A DNA stretch of 64,000 nt from assembly GCA_018398575.1 (NCBI GenBank), contig JAGTXZ010000020.1, forward strand, positions 1,488,001 to 1,552,000, written 5' to 3'. How positions within the stretch are numbered: position 1 is the first letter of the stretch; each line of letters begins with the position of its first letter. The position numbers were made by a program, and so were the translations under genes. The notes beneath the pieces were generated by a model that made no database searches, had not been told where the DNA came from, and worked only from the letters and a program-made list of their open reading frames with translations. Shown here piece after piece: positions 36,371 through 47,076 of this stretch. The stretch comes from Ampelomyces quisqualis. Its lineage: Eukaryota > Ascomycota > Dothideomycetes > Pleosporales > Phaeosphaeriaceae.

Positions 36371-36800
36371 TATTTGTATTATATAAAGAAGAACTTAGGT
36401 TATAAGCTGTCTTTCTTAAGTGCCTAGTGTAGTAACTGTAAATTAGCAGGTACAAAAGTCTACGCTCTAGTAGACGTTTCTGTACTAGATTTCTTAAAGA
36501 TTAAAATAGAAATTTTAAAGATAGAGTTATAACTAGTTAAGACTAACGCTGTAATAGAGAAGAATAAAGCAGAAGCTAAGGTAGCCTAGCTTTAGATAAA
36601 AGCTGCGCGTATAAAGTCTAAGCAGCTTTATAAGCAGTATAAATTCTTAAAGCAATAAGAATAGAGTTTGCTTAACAAGAGTTTATTAGACGTATAGAAT
36701 ATTAAGTCCTTAGAAGAGTTAGATTAGTTAAACTAAAAGTTAGCTATAACAAATCTAGAGGCGCTAATAATAGCGTATACTGTAGATTAAAGTGCTTTGT
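36371..36800 (+). pseudogene. Antisense Zn2Cys6-like accessory frame of A3
   Basis: In the plus-strand frame, codons at 36,371, 36,380, 36,401, 36,428, 36,437 and 36,461 read Tyr, Tyr, Tyr, Cys, Cys, Tyr. The spacing x2-x6-x8-x2-x7 equals the six-Cys pattern of the A5 frame at 58,599-58,691. The Tyr codons (TAT/TAC) are what RIP makes of TGT/TGC. The frame continues with an LDFLKIKIE segment (LDFLKINKE in A5) and a Lys/Gln-rich coiled-coil-like region with KSLEELDQL. Interrupted only by TAG/TAA. The alignment supports a real, formerly selected protein. Confidence 0.6.
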
Positions 36801-39800
36801 TTAAACTAATTACAGAACATTCTAGTGTTAAGGTTAATTGTAACGTTAAGTAAGAGAGTTATAGTAGTTTATAGAGTATATCTTCTATCTGTATTAGCTA
36901 ATATAATATTATTATAACTTTTAGTAGTATTGTTATAACAGCTACTTACAGTTAGCAAGGTTTTCTTCTAGTTTCTATATGTTTTTAGATTTATTATATC
37001 CTAACTATTTAACTAGGTATTCTCTGTTATACTTGTTGCTGTAATATTTAATAATCTTTTTAACCTTAAATATGTTTTCTTTCTTAAGTTTATAGCAAAA
37101 GTTTTGCTGTAGTAGTATTTCTAGGTTAGCTAGTTCTAATAGACTTGTATAGAACCTAAAGTAAATCTTTATATCTAGTAGAAGCTTTAGTGTATATAGA
37201 ACTAGCCTGTTTTGTTTAGAAATTAAAAATAGTCTAACTTTAACGTAGTTAAGTCCTTTGCTTAGTTGTTTAGTGCGTAGATTCTTAGTTTAGAGATACA
37301 CCTTATCTCTCTCTTTTAGCTAAAGTACTGTTTTTTGTTTTTTATTAATATATAAGATACTTTGTGTCTAAGCGTGTTATATTTGTTCTTCTATTTTAGT
37401 ATTAATTTTCTTTATTTCTTCTGCTATCTGTATAGCAGCTTTAGCTTTTAGGCTAGGTAATATTCTTATAAAAAGATTTAGATATTATCTATAGTTTGTA
37501 AAGTATAGCGTCTTACTTATAGCTTTAGATAATTTATTATTGTAAGCTAACTATACTATTAGTAGTAGCAAAACCTAATTTGTCTGTTGCAGGTTACTAT
37601 ATATCTTAAGATACGTCTTTATAGTTCTATTTATTATTTCTGTTTAGCTATCTGTTTAGAAGTAATAAGCTATTATTAGCTTTTAATACGTTCTAATTTC
37701 TGCTATTAAAGTAGTCTAATAATTTAACATAAAGAGTTTGTCTTAATTACTAATAATTAACTTTAGTAAGCTATAATATTTAATAAGTCTATTCTTAAGT
37801 ACGTGTACTAGCTAGATAGCTATATAGTCTTGTTAAAAGAATAGTATTATAGAGTATTTAGTAAAGCAATCTACTATAACTATAATAGCGTTACAGGATA
37901 ATCTTATAGCAGAGTCTTTTAATAGTAGTAGTTCTGTTACAAAGTCTATTAATATATTAGTCTAAGGCTTAGTTAGAAGTTCTATTAGCTACATTTCTCT
38001 GTAAAGTGCGTGTGTACTATATTTGTTGCGTTAACAGTCTGTACAGTTTCTAATATAAGCGCTTACTTTATCTCTTATATTATTAAACTAGTAATTTTCT
38101 TAAATTAATTCTATAGTTTAGCTTAATCTAGGGTAGCTATATACTGCGTTATTATAGTATTATTATATAATTAATTCTTATAGTTCTTTTAAGACATCAA
38201 TTTTAAGTTTTATTATTAGGTTGTTAATATATTTTACTAGTGTAAAAGATCTATTATTTTGTCTTCTAAGGATGCTTAAGCTATTAATAGTTTTAGTTTT
38301 ACTAATATTTAATCTTTACCTAAGAGCGTCTGCTCTACTATTATCTTTTCTAAGTGTATAGACAATTTTAAACTTATACTATCCTAATATCTCTAACTAT
38401 TATACTTGTCTTTTATTAAGTACTTTAGTAGTAGTAAAAGTTATTAGGTTTTTGTAGTCTAAGTATATTGTAAGATTAAAGTAGCTTTCTGCGTAGATTC
38501 TCTAATTTTTAAGCGCTACTACAATTATAAGTAGTTTCTTATTATATATATTGTAATTTTCTTCTAGCACTGTAAACTTTTGTAAGTAGTAAGCTATAGA
38601 GTACTATTTTCTATTTTGTTTTTGCTTTGCATATATTCTAATTACTAAGTCTTATACATTAGTTTTAAATTTAAGTAGTTCTTTACTTCTAAATACAATA
38701 AGAACAGTTAGTGCTATATAAGCGTTTTTAAGCGTCTTAAATGCCTAGCTTTGTTTTTCTATCTATTTCTAAAGTATATCTTTTTATATAACTTTTATAA
38801 GTAGTGTAGCAATTAGTAAGAAGTTTTAGATAAACTATTAATTAAAGTTAATAAAGCCTAAAAAGAATAAGATATTCTTTACTATAGTACGCGTTAGCTA
38901 ATCTTTAATAAATTTATTCTAATTCTTGCTTACTTGTACTCTATTCTTTCTAACTATACACCTTAGAAATTCTAATTCTTTCTAGTACTATTTATACTTA
39001 TTAGAGTCTACTACTAGAAAGAACTTATCTAGTAGCGTTAGAATTGTATAAACATATTCTGTATATTTTTTCTTATTTCTTAAATAGCTAAGAATATTAT
39101 TAAAGTATGTTATAACAAATATATTTAAGTATTTTCTAAGCATATTATTAATAAGTACTTAACACGTTGCTAGAGTGTTAGTAAGACTAAATAGTATTAC
39201 TAAATACTTATAGTAGCTGTAGCGTGTTCTAAACGCTATCTTTTATTTTTTACCTTTCTTTATGCGTATAAGGTTATACGCGCCTCTTAGATCTAATACT
39301 ATAAAGATCTTTATATAGGCTAGTTAATTTTATAGTTCTAAAATATTAGGTAGTAGGTATTAATTCTTAACTATAATATTATTAAGTTTCTAAAAGTAAA
39401 TATATAGTTATAGTTACTATTTATCTTTAGTACAAATATAATTAGGTATCTAGCTAGTAAATCTAATACTTAAATAAAACCTTTCTTTAGGTTTACTTAG
39501 ATATACTCTTAGAGTACTTCTAGCTCTTTTTCTAATAATCTGTAGATTAGTCTAAGAGTAAGCCTTTTCTCTTCTTCTAAGACAATTTTGTAGTTCTATT
39601 CCTAATGCTTAAGTAGTGCTTCTAGACCTATTTCTTCTAAGAATAGTTTTTTAAACTTTTTGTATTTCTTAGGTATATTAGAAGTTACACGTTTTTCTAA
39701 AACTTATAACATATTAGTATTTCTTCTTTAATTATCTAAGTTAACTAGTTGTGTCTTTAACTACGTCTTTATTAAAGTAATATTATTAATAATCTTTTTA

Positions 39801-41187
39801 TTTACTATTAAACGCTGCTAATGTAAAGGCTTAGAATCTGTTATATTATTATAATTTCTTAAAGAGATAGATTTCTTTCTCTAGTCTACCTGTAGGCTTA
39901 TCTCTCTAAAATATAAAAATATAATATAATGTTGTAGGTAGCTAATCTAAAGACATCTAGGTATATTTTCTGTTTTGTTTCTTAGATATTAAGTTCTATA
40001 GTAGTTTCTTATCTAATAAGTAACTTGTTAAGTATCTACTTTCTATTTATAATATAAAGATTATATAATTGTTACTTCTAGTAAGGTTAGAGCCTAGCTC
40101 TTAATTAGGTATTGCCTAAAATATACTTTACTTGTAATTCTAAATCTAGAAGCAGCTTTATTCTTTTTCTATTAACTCTTACTATAAGTTTAATAAGTTT
40201 AGGTAAGTTAATTGCGTTAAAGCTTTAAGTGTTATTCTAGAGTCTAGTGTTAACTCTAAAAAAGACTTGTTCTTTCTATATCTATTAGCTTCTTTGTTGT
40301 TATAGTGCTTCTTATATTCTAGTTATAGGTAGAACTGCTATATCTAGTTTATGTAGCTGCTGTTAACAAGTATTTTATTAGATATGCTTTCTTCTTCTAA
40401 TATATTAAAAAAACTTTTTATATTTTGTTTATTGCATAGGTAATTTGCGCAGGTATCTTTAGAGTAATTATACTATTAGTACTTGCAAGGTTTCTTTTAC
40501 TAAAGAAAGTATTAGTTAATTTTACTACTATAATATATAAAGTAGTAGTTACTATTATATACTGTCTATAATAGAAGTCTGTGTTTTAGATTATAAAGAT
40601 TCTGTAAGTATTTGTCTATAAGCAGAATTTAATACAATTTATTTACCTTTCTATTTTAGTACTCTATATATAAAGAGTTTAGTACTAATACTTACTTATT
40701 ATTTGTATAGCATGTCTGCTTTGTATATAAGTTACAGCAGGTCTTATATAAACTATCTACGTCTGCCTCTTAATATAGTTCTTTACCTATTATATTCTAG
40801 CGTACTAGTTTAGGGCTAGCTAGTAGTAAATGTATGTCTAGCTTATCTAGTGTAAGTTCTTAGTCTTCTTAAGTATTATAGACTCTTGTAGTCTATAGTT
40901 AATCCTATATCCTATAGACTCTATTTCCTAGGTATAGCAATTATCTCTTTTCTATAACTCTATTTATATTTAAAAAGTACTTGTTTATCTAGAGAGTATA
41001 ATATACTTATAAAGATAAGTAATATTATTCTATATATTCTTAGTTAAATTTGTTTGTTTAGTTATACTAGTTATTAATATTTTGTTATATTTAAGGTAAG
41101 AGTAGTTTTATCTATTAGAATTATTTAATGTTATAGTCTTATTCCTAGTTATATAACAATACAGACTTAGTTAAGACCTAATTATTA

Positions 41188-41192
41188 GATAA
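41188..41192. repeat. Copia target-site duplication GATAA (left copy)
   Basis: GATAA precedes the 5' LTR of the copia element. The matching copy (TTATC, its reverse complement) lies at 52,196-52,200 beside the inverted solo LTR. Joining the two flanks gives an uninterrupted family A sequence as in A1 (TTATTAGATAATATAG, ~2,330-2,350). Confidence 0.8.
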
Positions 41193-41969
41193 GTTAAAAT
41201 TAAGTAATCTTATATTTTTACAGAATAAGTAAAGTTAACGTTATGTTTAAACTTAACAAAATAAGAAATTATTTCTAGTAACTTTACTAGTTGCAATAAA
41301 GCATAACAATATAATATAAAACTATAAACAAAGTTTATATAAGTCTATAAATAGAACTACATATACGCTAGCACTAATCTAGCAATTATAAATAAACTAA
41401 ACATACAATTTTTAAGAAAAGCTTACAAAATATTAGCTTATTCTTAAAATTACGTAATCAATATAGACGCTAGACTAGCCTGCTTAGTCATTTCTAAAAA
41501 TAGATGTTAAAGGCTCTTGATTCTGATCCTAACGTCCTACATAGGCCTAGTAACGGCTAAGATGTAAATTACTTATAAGAGGACTAAAATCATGTAGCTC
41601 TCAATTGGGCGGTACAGGCAAAACCAATCTGAAACTATCTGAAACTAGCTGAAACTTAACGCTAGGGTCTAAAACCTAGTAACTATCTAATAAAACTAGT
41701 GAAACTAGATATTAGTTACAAGTTACTAGTAAAACCAGAAGCTAGACTCTTAAACTAGATAGCTAGAAGCCGAAACTAGAATACTAGTTCCCAGAAACTA
41801 GATAGCTAGTTTCCAGAAATCAGAAACTAGATAACAAGTAGCCAGAATTGCGAAGGAGTCTAGAATTAGTAATCTAGATCTAATGCTTAGAGTATATATT
41901 AAGGAGTTCTGTTAGCACTAAATAAATAACAATTTACACTATTTCTACTATTACCTATTATTTTTAACA
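41193..41969 (+). repeat. Copia 5' LTR
   Basis: 777 bp. It lacks the first T of TGTTAAAATT and ends TTTTTAACA. Near-identical to 46,299-47,076 and to the reverse complement of 52,201-52,978. The internal part (~41,630-41,850) is a cluster of GAAACTAG-type words. Confidence 0.92.
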
Positions 41970-41992
41970 GGTTATGAGCCTAGTGCTCTAAC
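41970..41992 (+). other. Primer-binding site complementary to the middle of a tRNA-Met
   Basis: Directly after the LTR. GGTTATGAGCC is complementary to an anticodon arm with anticodon CAT (GGCTCATAACC). The following bases, GTGCTCTAAC, complement a D-arm of the GTTAGAGCAC type. The whole 23-nt stretch therefore reads as complement to D-arm plus anticodon of one tRNA, as in half-tRNA priming known for Drosophila copia. The tRNA itself is not in the window. Confidence 0.7.
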
Positions 41993-42057
41993 TTAAATCA
42001 ATCCAATTAATTCAATCAATTCAATTAATCTTCTTCTTGATACTTAATCAATCTAAA

Positions 42058-42192
42058 TCCAAACGAAACAAAACAAAACAAAACAAAACAAAACAAAACA
42101 AAACGAAACAAAACGAAACAAAACAAAACAAAACAAAACGAAACGAAACAAAACAAATCAAAACGAAACAAAACAAAATAAAACAAAACAAC
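42058..42192 (+). repeat. (AAACA/AAACG)n pentanucleotide array in the copia leader
   Basis: About 25 units of 5 bp with A/G variation at one position, between the primer site and the gag ATG. The frame through it encodes only Lys/Gln/Asn/Thr repeats and is not a gene. Confidence 0.9.
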
Positions 42193-42276
42193 AAATCAAT
42201 TAAATCAATCAAATCAACAAATCTGATCTAAATTAATCCAACTAATCAAATTAATTAAATCAACCAAATTAACAAA

Positions 42277-43090
42277 ATGTCTAGATACAAGTTTCAAATT
42301 AAGAAGCTTTCTGGCCAATCAAACTACGAGACTTAGAGTCTTAAAATCTTAGCAGTTTTAACTTAAGATAACCGTTTTGAGGCTATTAGCCACAACAACG
42401 ATGAGCCAATTATAATAGATGCTCAAGCTAAATTAAAAGCTAAAAGCACTATTATTTTGTTAGTAGATAATAGCCCTTTAACTCAAATTAAAGGCTGTTC
42501 TACTGCTCGCGAAATGTGGAAAACTCTATACAATTTGTATAGTCTACAAGGCTTTTCAGCTGAATTTCTCCTTTTAAAGGAGTTTTTTGATCTAGAACTA
42601 TTAAGTTTTAACACGATGGAGGAATTCCTTAATTGTATTAAATACCTAACAGATTCGCTTAAAAACAAGGATATTAAGCTACTAAAACAAGTTATTTTAG
42701 CTTGGGTACTTAATAACTTAACGCTAAGCTACAAAGGATTTGTTACTTTTGTAACACAATTATTTCGTACAGACTCTACAAATATTAAATTGGAAACTCT
42801 GTTTGCCAATTTAATAGATAAATCTAGGCGATAAGTTGGAAATAGTAACAAGACGTTACTAACAAAATCTAATAAAAAGGGGTTTAAAAACCCTAGCAAA
42901 ATTACAAAGAAATATTGTAATAAATGCAAAACAAATACTTACTTAACGAGTAATTGCTGGTATCTAAATCTAGATAAGAAACCAGATTAGTTTAGAACCA
43001 AAAATGATCTAGAAAATCGCAGGAGCTCTCCTGAGCCTCCTAAGCGGATTTTAAGCGATTAGAAGGATAAGGCTCTTCTAACAGCTATAT
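42277..43090 (+). pseudogene. Copia gag
   Basis: ATG at 42,277. The N-terminus matches copia-type Gag (LSGQSNYxxW..., CSTAREMWKTL, LLKEFFDLEL). A zinc knuckle at 42,916-42,957 reads C-x2-C-x4-Y-x4-C, with the His changed to Tyr (TAC, from CAC by C-to-T). Early stops include a TAG in the position of the family's conserved Trp (TGG to TAG) and a TAA from CAA. Gag would package element RNA; this copy cannot make it. Confidence 0.85.
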
Positions 43091-43560
43091 CAAACTAAGT
43101 TAATAATATAGATATTAACGAAAAGGTACTATATAATAATCCTAGCCAATTAAAATTAAAAGCTAATTTTATGCTAGATTTAGGAAGTACAAAGCATATA
43201 ATCTGTAATCGAAATCTGTTTTTAGACAATAGTTTAGTACATAGAATTACTAAACTTGGCTGGGGTAATAATTCTATAATTAATGCAATTGGAATTAGAA
43301 GCGTTTGCTTTCTATATAACAATACAAGATTTATTCTTAATAATTGCTTATTTGTGCCTACTTTTGAAGTAAATCTTATCTCAGTTAGAAAACTAATAGA
43401 AAAGAAATTTAAAATTGAGTTTAATAAAGATAAAGCTATAATTACAAAAAATAGTAATATAAGAATAGAAGCAAACTATACAGAACAAATGTATGTACTA
43501 GATCTAAGTAATAAAATAATAACTTAAAATATTAATACAGAAACTATAAAAAATAGCTAT
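43091..43560 (+). pseudogene. Copia protease with altered active site
   Basis: In frame with gag. MLDLGSTKHI (43,171-43,200) corresponds to the copia aspartic-protease signature LDSG-x-(S/T)-HI. The Ser of D-S-G is Leu (TTA), explained by one C-to-T change in TCA. Downstream PTFEVNLISVRKL is the conserved region before the integrase zinc finger. Uninterrupted from 43,171 to a TAA at 43,525-43,527. Confidence 0.8.
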
Positions 43561-44740
43561 ATTACTTATAACACAAACTTTAATCTAGAGAAAATAAAAC
43601 TGTTCTATAACAGATTTAGGCATAAGAATCTTAATACAATAGGGTAACTATTAAATATAAAAATCCCTAGTAATTTGAAACTAGACTGTATAGCCTGTAT
43701 TAAAGCACAGCTTTTAAATAATTAAAGTAAAGATATAACAGAAAAATTAAAAAACTACTTAGAAAAAGTAGTAATAGATATCTGTGGACCTATTACTCCT
43801 CTCTCTAGATATAACTTTAAATATATAATATTCTTCCTAGATTCAGCTACTAGAGAACTAAGCTTTAAACTATTAAAAAATAAATTAGAAGCTTACTCTG
43901 CTTTTCAAGAATATAAAGCTAAAGTAAAAAACCAATCTAAAGAAAAAATAAAAACTATAGAAACAGATAACGGAGCTGAATTTCTTAGTAATCAATTCTA
44001 AGAGTTAATTAAAAAATCTGGTATTATACACTAATTATCTAGTCCTTATACTCTAGAACAAAACGGTCTAATAGAAAGAATTAATAGAACTATAATAGAT
44101 ACTGCAAGAGCTCTATTATTTAGCTCTAATATGCCTCTAATATACTAGTAAAAAGCAATATAAGCTGCAGTATATATATATAATATAACTCTGCATTCTT
44201 ATTTAGGAAAAAGTCCGTTTAAGAAATTATATAATAAAAGACTAAATATAAGTAACCTAAAAATTTGGGGATCTAGAGCTTTCTATAAAGATAAAAGAGT
44301 AACATTAATAAAACTAGAACCTTAAGCTATAGAAGGAATACTAGTAGGCTATAATTAATACAATTATTATATATTAAATCTACAAACAAAAAGAGTTATA
44401 CAAACAAGAGATTGCAAGATACTAGAAGGAGAATTTTACTCTAATCTAGAAAACAAAGTAAATAATAACAGTACAATTACTGTAGAATTACCTACTACGC
44501 AAAACTCTTAGAATAATAACTTTAATATAGAAGAAGATAGACCTAGCTCTATTAGAGAAAATAGTCTAGACAAATTAGCTTAAGAAATAAATACAAATAA
44601 AAGAATAATATATTAATCTATAGAAAGTTGTAGTACTAGAGAAAGAACTCTAGATAGTAATTTTTCTAAAGATAAACTAGCGTTTAATATCTATACAATA
44701 GAAAATAACAAGCTAAATATGTATTAAGAAGCTATAACAG
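43561..44740 (+). pseudogene. Copia integrase
   Basis: Contains HHCC zinc-finger remnants (RHKNLNTIG, CIACIKAQ) and the DDE core: D in VVIDICGPITP, D in TIETDNGAEF, and E in QNGLIERINRT. These are followed by IWGSRAFYKD and a VGYN-type GKGY-like segment. All three acidic residues are retained, unlike the protease and RT sites, but several TAG/TAA codons interrupt the frame. Confidence 0.85.
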
Positions 44741-46263
44741 CAAAAGATAATAAAGAATAGTTAAAAGCTATAAATATAGAAATTAAACAACTAGAAGATC
44801 AAAACACTTGGATTCTAGTAGAATTACCTAAAAATAGAGTAGCACTTAAAGGACGCTGGGTCTATAAGGTTAAAACAGATAAAAATAATAAAATAATAAA
44901 ATATAAAGCAAGATAGGTTGCTAAAGGCTACAGCCAAATCTATAGACTAGATTATCTAGATACGTTTGCAAATACAACTAGAATTAAAATTATTAGATTT
45001 CTTCTCTTTCTAGCAGCATTTCTAGATCTAGAAATAATTTAACTAGATATTAAAAACGCTTTTCTACATGCACCTACAGAAGAAGAAATTTATATGCAAC
45101 AACCTATAGGTTTTAATACAGATAAAGCAAAAGTTTGCAAACTAATAAAATTACTCTATAGGCTAAAACAGGCACTACGAGCCTAGTATAATTACCTAAA
45201 AGAAATACTTAATAAATTAGACTTTATCCCTATATTTAATAAACAAGGAGTATTTAAAAATAATAAAAATATAATGCTTATAGTCTATGTAGACAATATA
45301 CTAGTACTAGGACTAAACCTAGAAGAAATAAACAAATTTAAACAAAATATCTCTAAAAAACTAGAAGTAAGCGATCTAGGAGACGCTAGCTACTTTCTAG
45401 AAATAGAAATAATAAGAGATAGATCAACTAGATCTCTTTGGCTAAAACAAGCTAAATACACAAATAATCTGCTTACTAAATATAATAAAAATAATCTAAA
45501 TCCTGTTTGTACACCAGCTAATCCTAGTGTAAAACTAGATAAAAATATAGAACAGGCAGGTAGTAGCGAAATAAAGCTATTTCAACAATATATAGGAAGC
45601 TTAATATACCTAACAACACATACTAGACCTAACCTAGCTTACGCAGTATATACATGCGCAAGATTTATGTTAAATCCTAATAAACAGCACTTTACAGCTG
45701 TAAATAGAATATTTAAATATCTAAATAATAAAGATAATAGTTCTAAAGGACTCTACTTTAAATCTTTGCAATCTATACCTATATTACTAGGGTATACAGA
45801 TGCAGATTGGGGGGGTAACCTTATAACAAGAAAAAGTACAACTAGCAATTTATTTACTTTTAATAATATACCTATAAGCTGGTTAAGTAAATTACAAAAG
45901 ACTACTGCGTTAAGTAGCTGCGAAGCAGAATATATAGCCCTAAAAGAAGCTATAAAAGAATAACTCTATTTAATAGAAATATATAAACAACTAAATATAG
46001 ATATAGTTCTTAAAAAAGAAGAAACTAAAAAATTCTATCTATTTAGCAATAGCCAACCAGCTATAGCATTAGCGAAAAATCTAGAGCACTACGCAAAAAC
46101 AAAACATATAGATATACAATATTATTTTGTTAGAGAAAAAATATTAGAAGGAAAAATAGATCTAAGCTATATTCCTACTAAAGAGCAACTAGCAGATATT
46201 CTAACTAAAGCTCTTAACAACTCTAGCTTTAATACAATATTAAACAACTTAAAAATAACTTAA
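44741..46263 (+). pseudogene. Copia reverse transcriptase and RNase H
   Basis: RT blocks: NTWILVELPKN, GRWVYKVKTDKN, LDIKNAFLHAPTEEEIYMQQP, KLLYRLKQALRA, and YVDNIL at 45,286-45,297 where YVDD is expected (second catalytic Asp to Asn). RNase H follows (YTDADWGG, SSCEAEYIALKEA, KHIDIQYYFVRE, LADILTKAL), ending at TAA 46,261-46,263. The longest uninterrupted piece is 45,274-45,963. The frame is continuous with gag over 1,329 codons. Confidence 0.92.
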
Positions 46264-46282
46264 ATACCTCTTATAAAAATAT

Positions 46283-46298
46283 AAGCTTAAGGGAGGTG
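46283..46298 (+). other. Copia polypurine tract
   Basis: AAGCTTAAGGGAGGTG lies directly before the 3' LTR and is the expected plus-strand primer site. A degraded counterpart precedes the divergent LTR at 20,814. Confidence 0.8.
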
Positions 46299-47076
46299 TG
46301 TTAAAATTAAGTAATCTTATATTTTTATAGAATAAGTAAAGTTAACGTTATGTTCAAACTTAACAAAATAAGAAATTATTTCTAGTACCTTTACTAGTTG
46401 CAATGAAGCATAACAATATAATATAAAACTATAAACAAAGTTTATGTAAGTCTATAAATAGAACTACATATACGCTAGCACTAATCTAGCAATTATAAAT
46501 AAACTAAACATACAATTTTTAAGAAAAGCTTATAAAATATTAGCTTATTCTTGAAATTACGTAATTAATATAGACGCTAGACTAGCCTGCTTAGTGATTT
46601 CTAAAAAAAGATGTTAAAGGCTCTTGATTCTGATCCTAACGTTCTAAATAGGCCTAGTAACAGCTAAGATATAAATTACTTATAAGAGGACTAAAATTAT
46701 GTAGCTCTCAATTGGGCGGTACAGGCAAAACCAATCTGAAACTATCTGAAACTAGCTGAAACTTAACGCTAGGGTCTAAAACCTAGTAACTATCTAATGA
46801 AACTAGTAAAACTAGATATTAGTTACAAGTTACTAGTAAAACCAGAAGCTAGACTCTTAAACTGGATAGCTAGAAGCCGAAACTAGAATACTAGTTCCCA
46901 GAAACTGGATAGCTAGTTTCTAGAAATTAGAAACTAGATAACAAGTAGCTGGAATTGCGAAGGAGTCTAGAATTAGTAATCTAGATCTAATGCTTAGAGT
47001 ATATATTAAGGAGTTCTGTTAGCACTAAATAAATAACAATTTACACTATTTCTACTATTACCTATCATTTTTAACA
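46299..47076 (+). repeat. Copia 3' LTR
   Basis: 778 bp, TGTTAAAATT...TTTTTAACA. It differs from the 5' LTR by scattered C/T and G/A transitions. Its right flank (CACGC) does not match GATAA, see the inversion finding. Confidence 0.93.

Larger units (their letters stand above)
35781..41192 (-). mobile_element. Family A Ty3/gypsy retrotransposon, copy A3 (main part)
   Basis: 3' LTR 35,781-36,250, antisense frame 36,371-~36,800 (plus strand), then pol on the minus strand (integrase tail ~37,070, RNase H ~38,500-38,860, RT ~38,870-39,800, protease region to 41,192). It stops at the copia insertion within GATAA. The continuation, with the same junction sequence, is found inverted at ~51,600-52,200. 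RIP-mutated throughout. Confidence 0.85.
41193..47076 (+). mobile_element. Full-length Ty1/copia retrotransposon
   Basis: 5' LTR (41,193-41,969), tRNA-Met-type primer site, (AAACA)n leader, one 1,329-codon gag-pol frame (42,277-46,263), polypurine tract and 3' LTR (46,299-47,076). The order gag-protease-integrase-RT-RNase H defines copia. CpA/TpG are still fairly common, so it is younger or less RIPed than the surrounding gypsy copies. It is nevertheless dead, with more than twenty in-frame stops and altered active sites. No frameshift is needed to read gag to RNase H. Confidence 0.93.

Noticed and set aside
41970..41992. Partial tRNA-Met gene
   Set aside because: Only D-arm and anticodon-arm complement are present, directly after an LTR; it is a primer-binding site.
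42037..42231. 64-codon Lys/Gln/Asn/Thr repeat frame
   Set aside because: It is translation of the (AAACA)n array in the copia leader.
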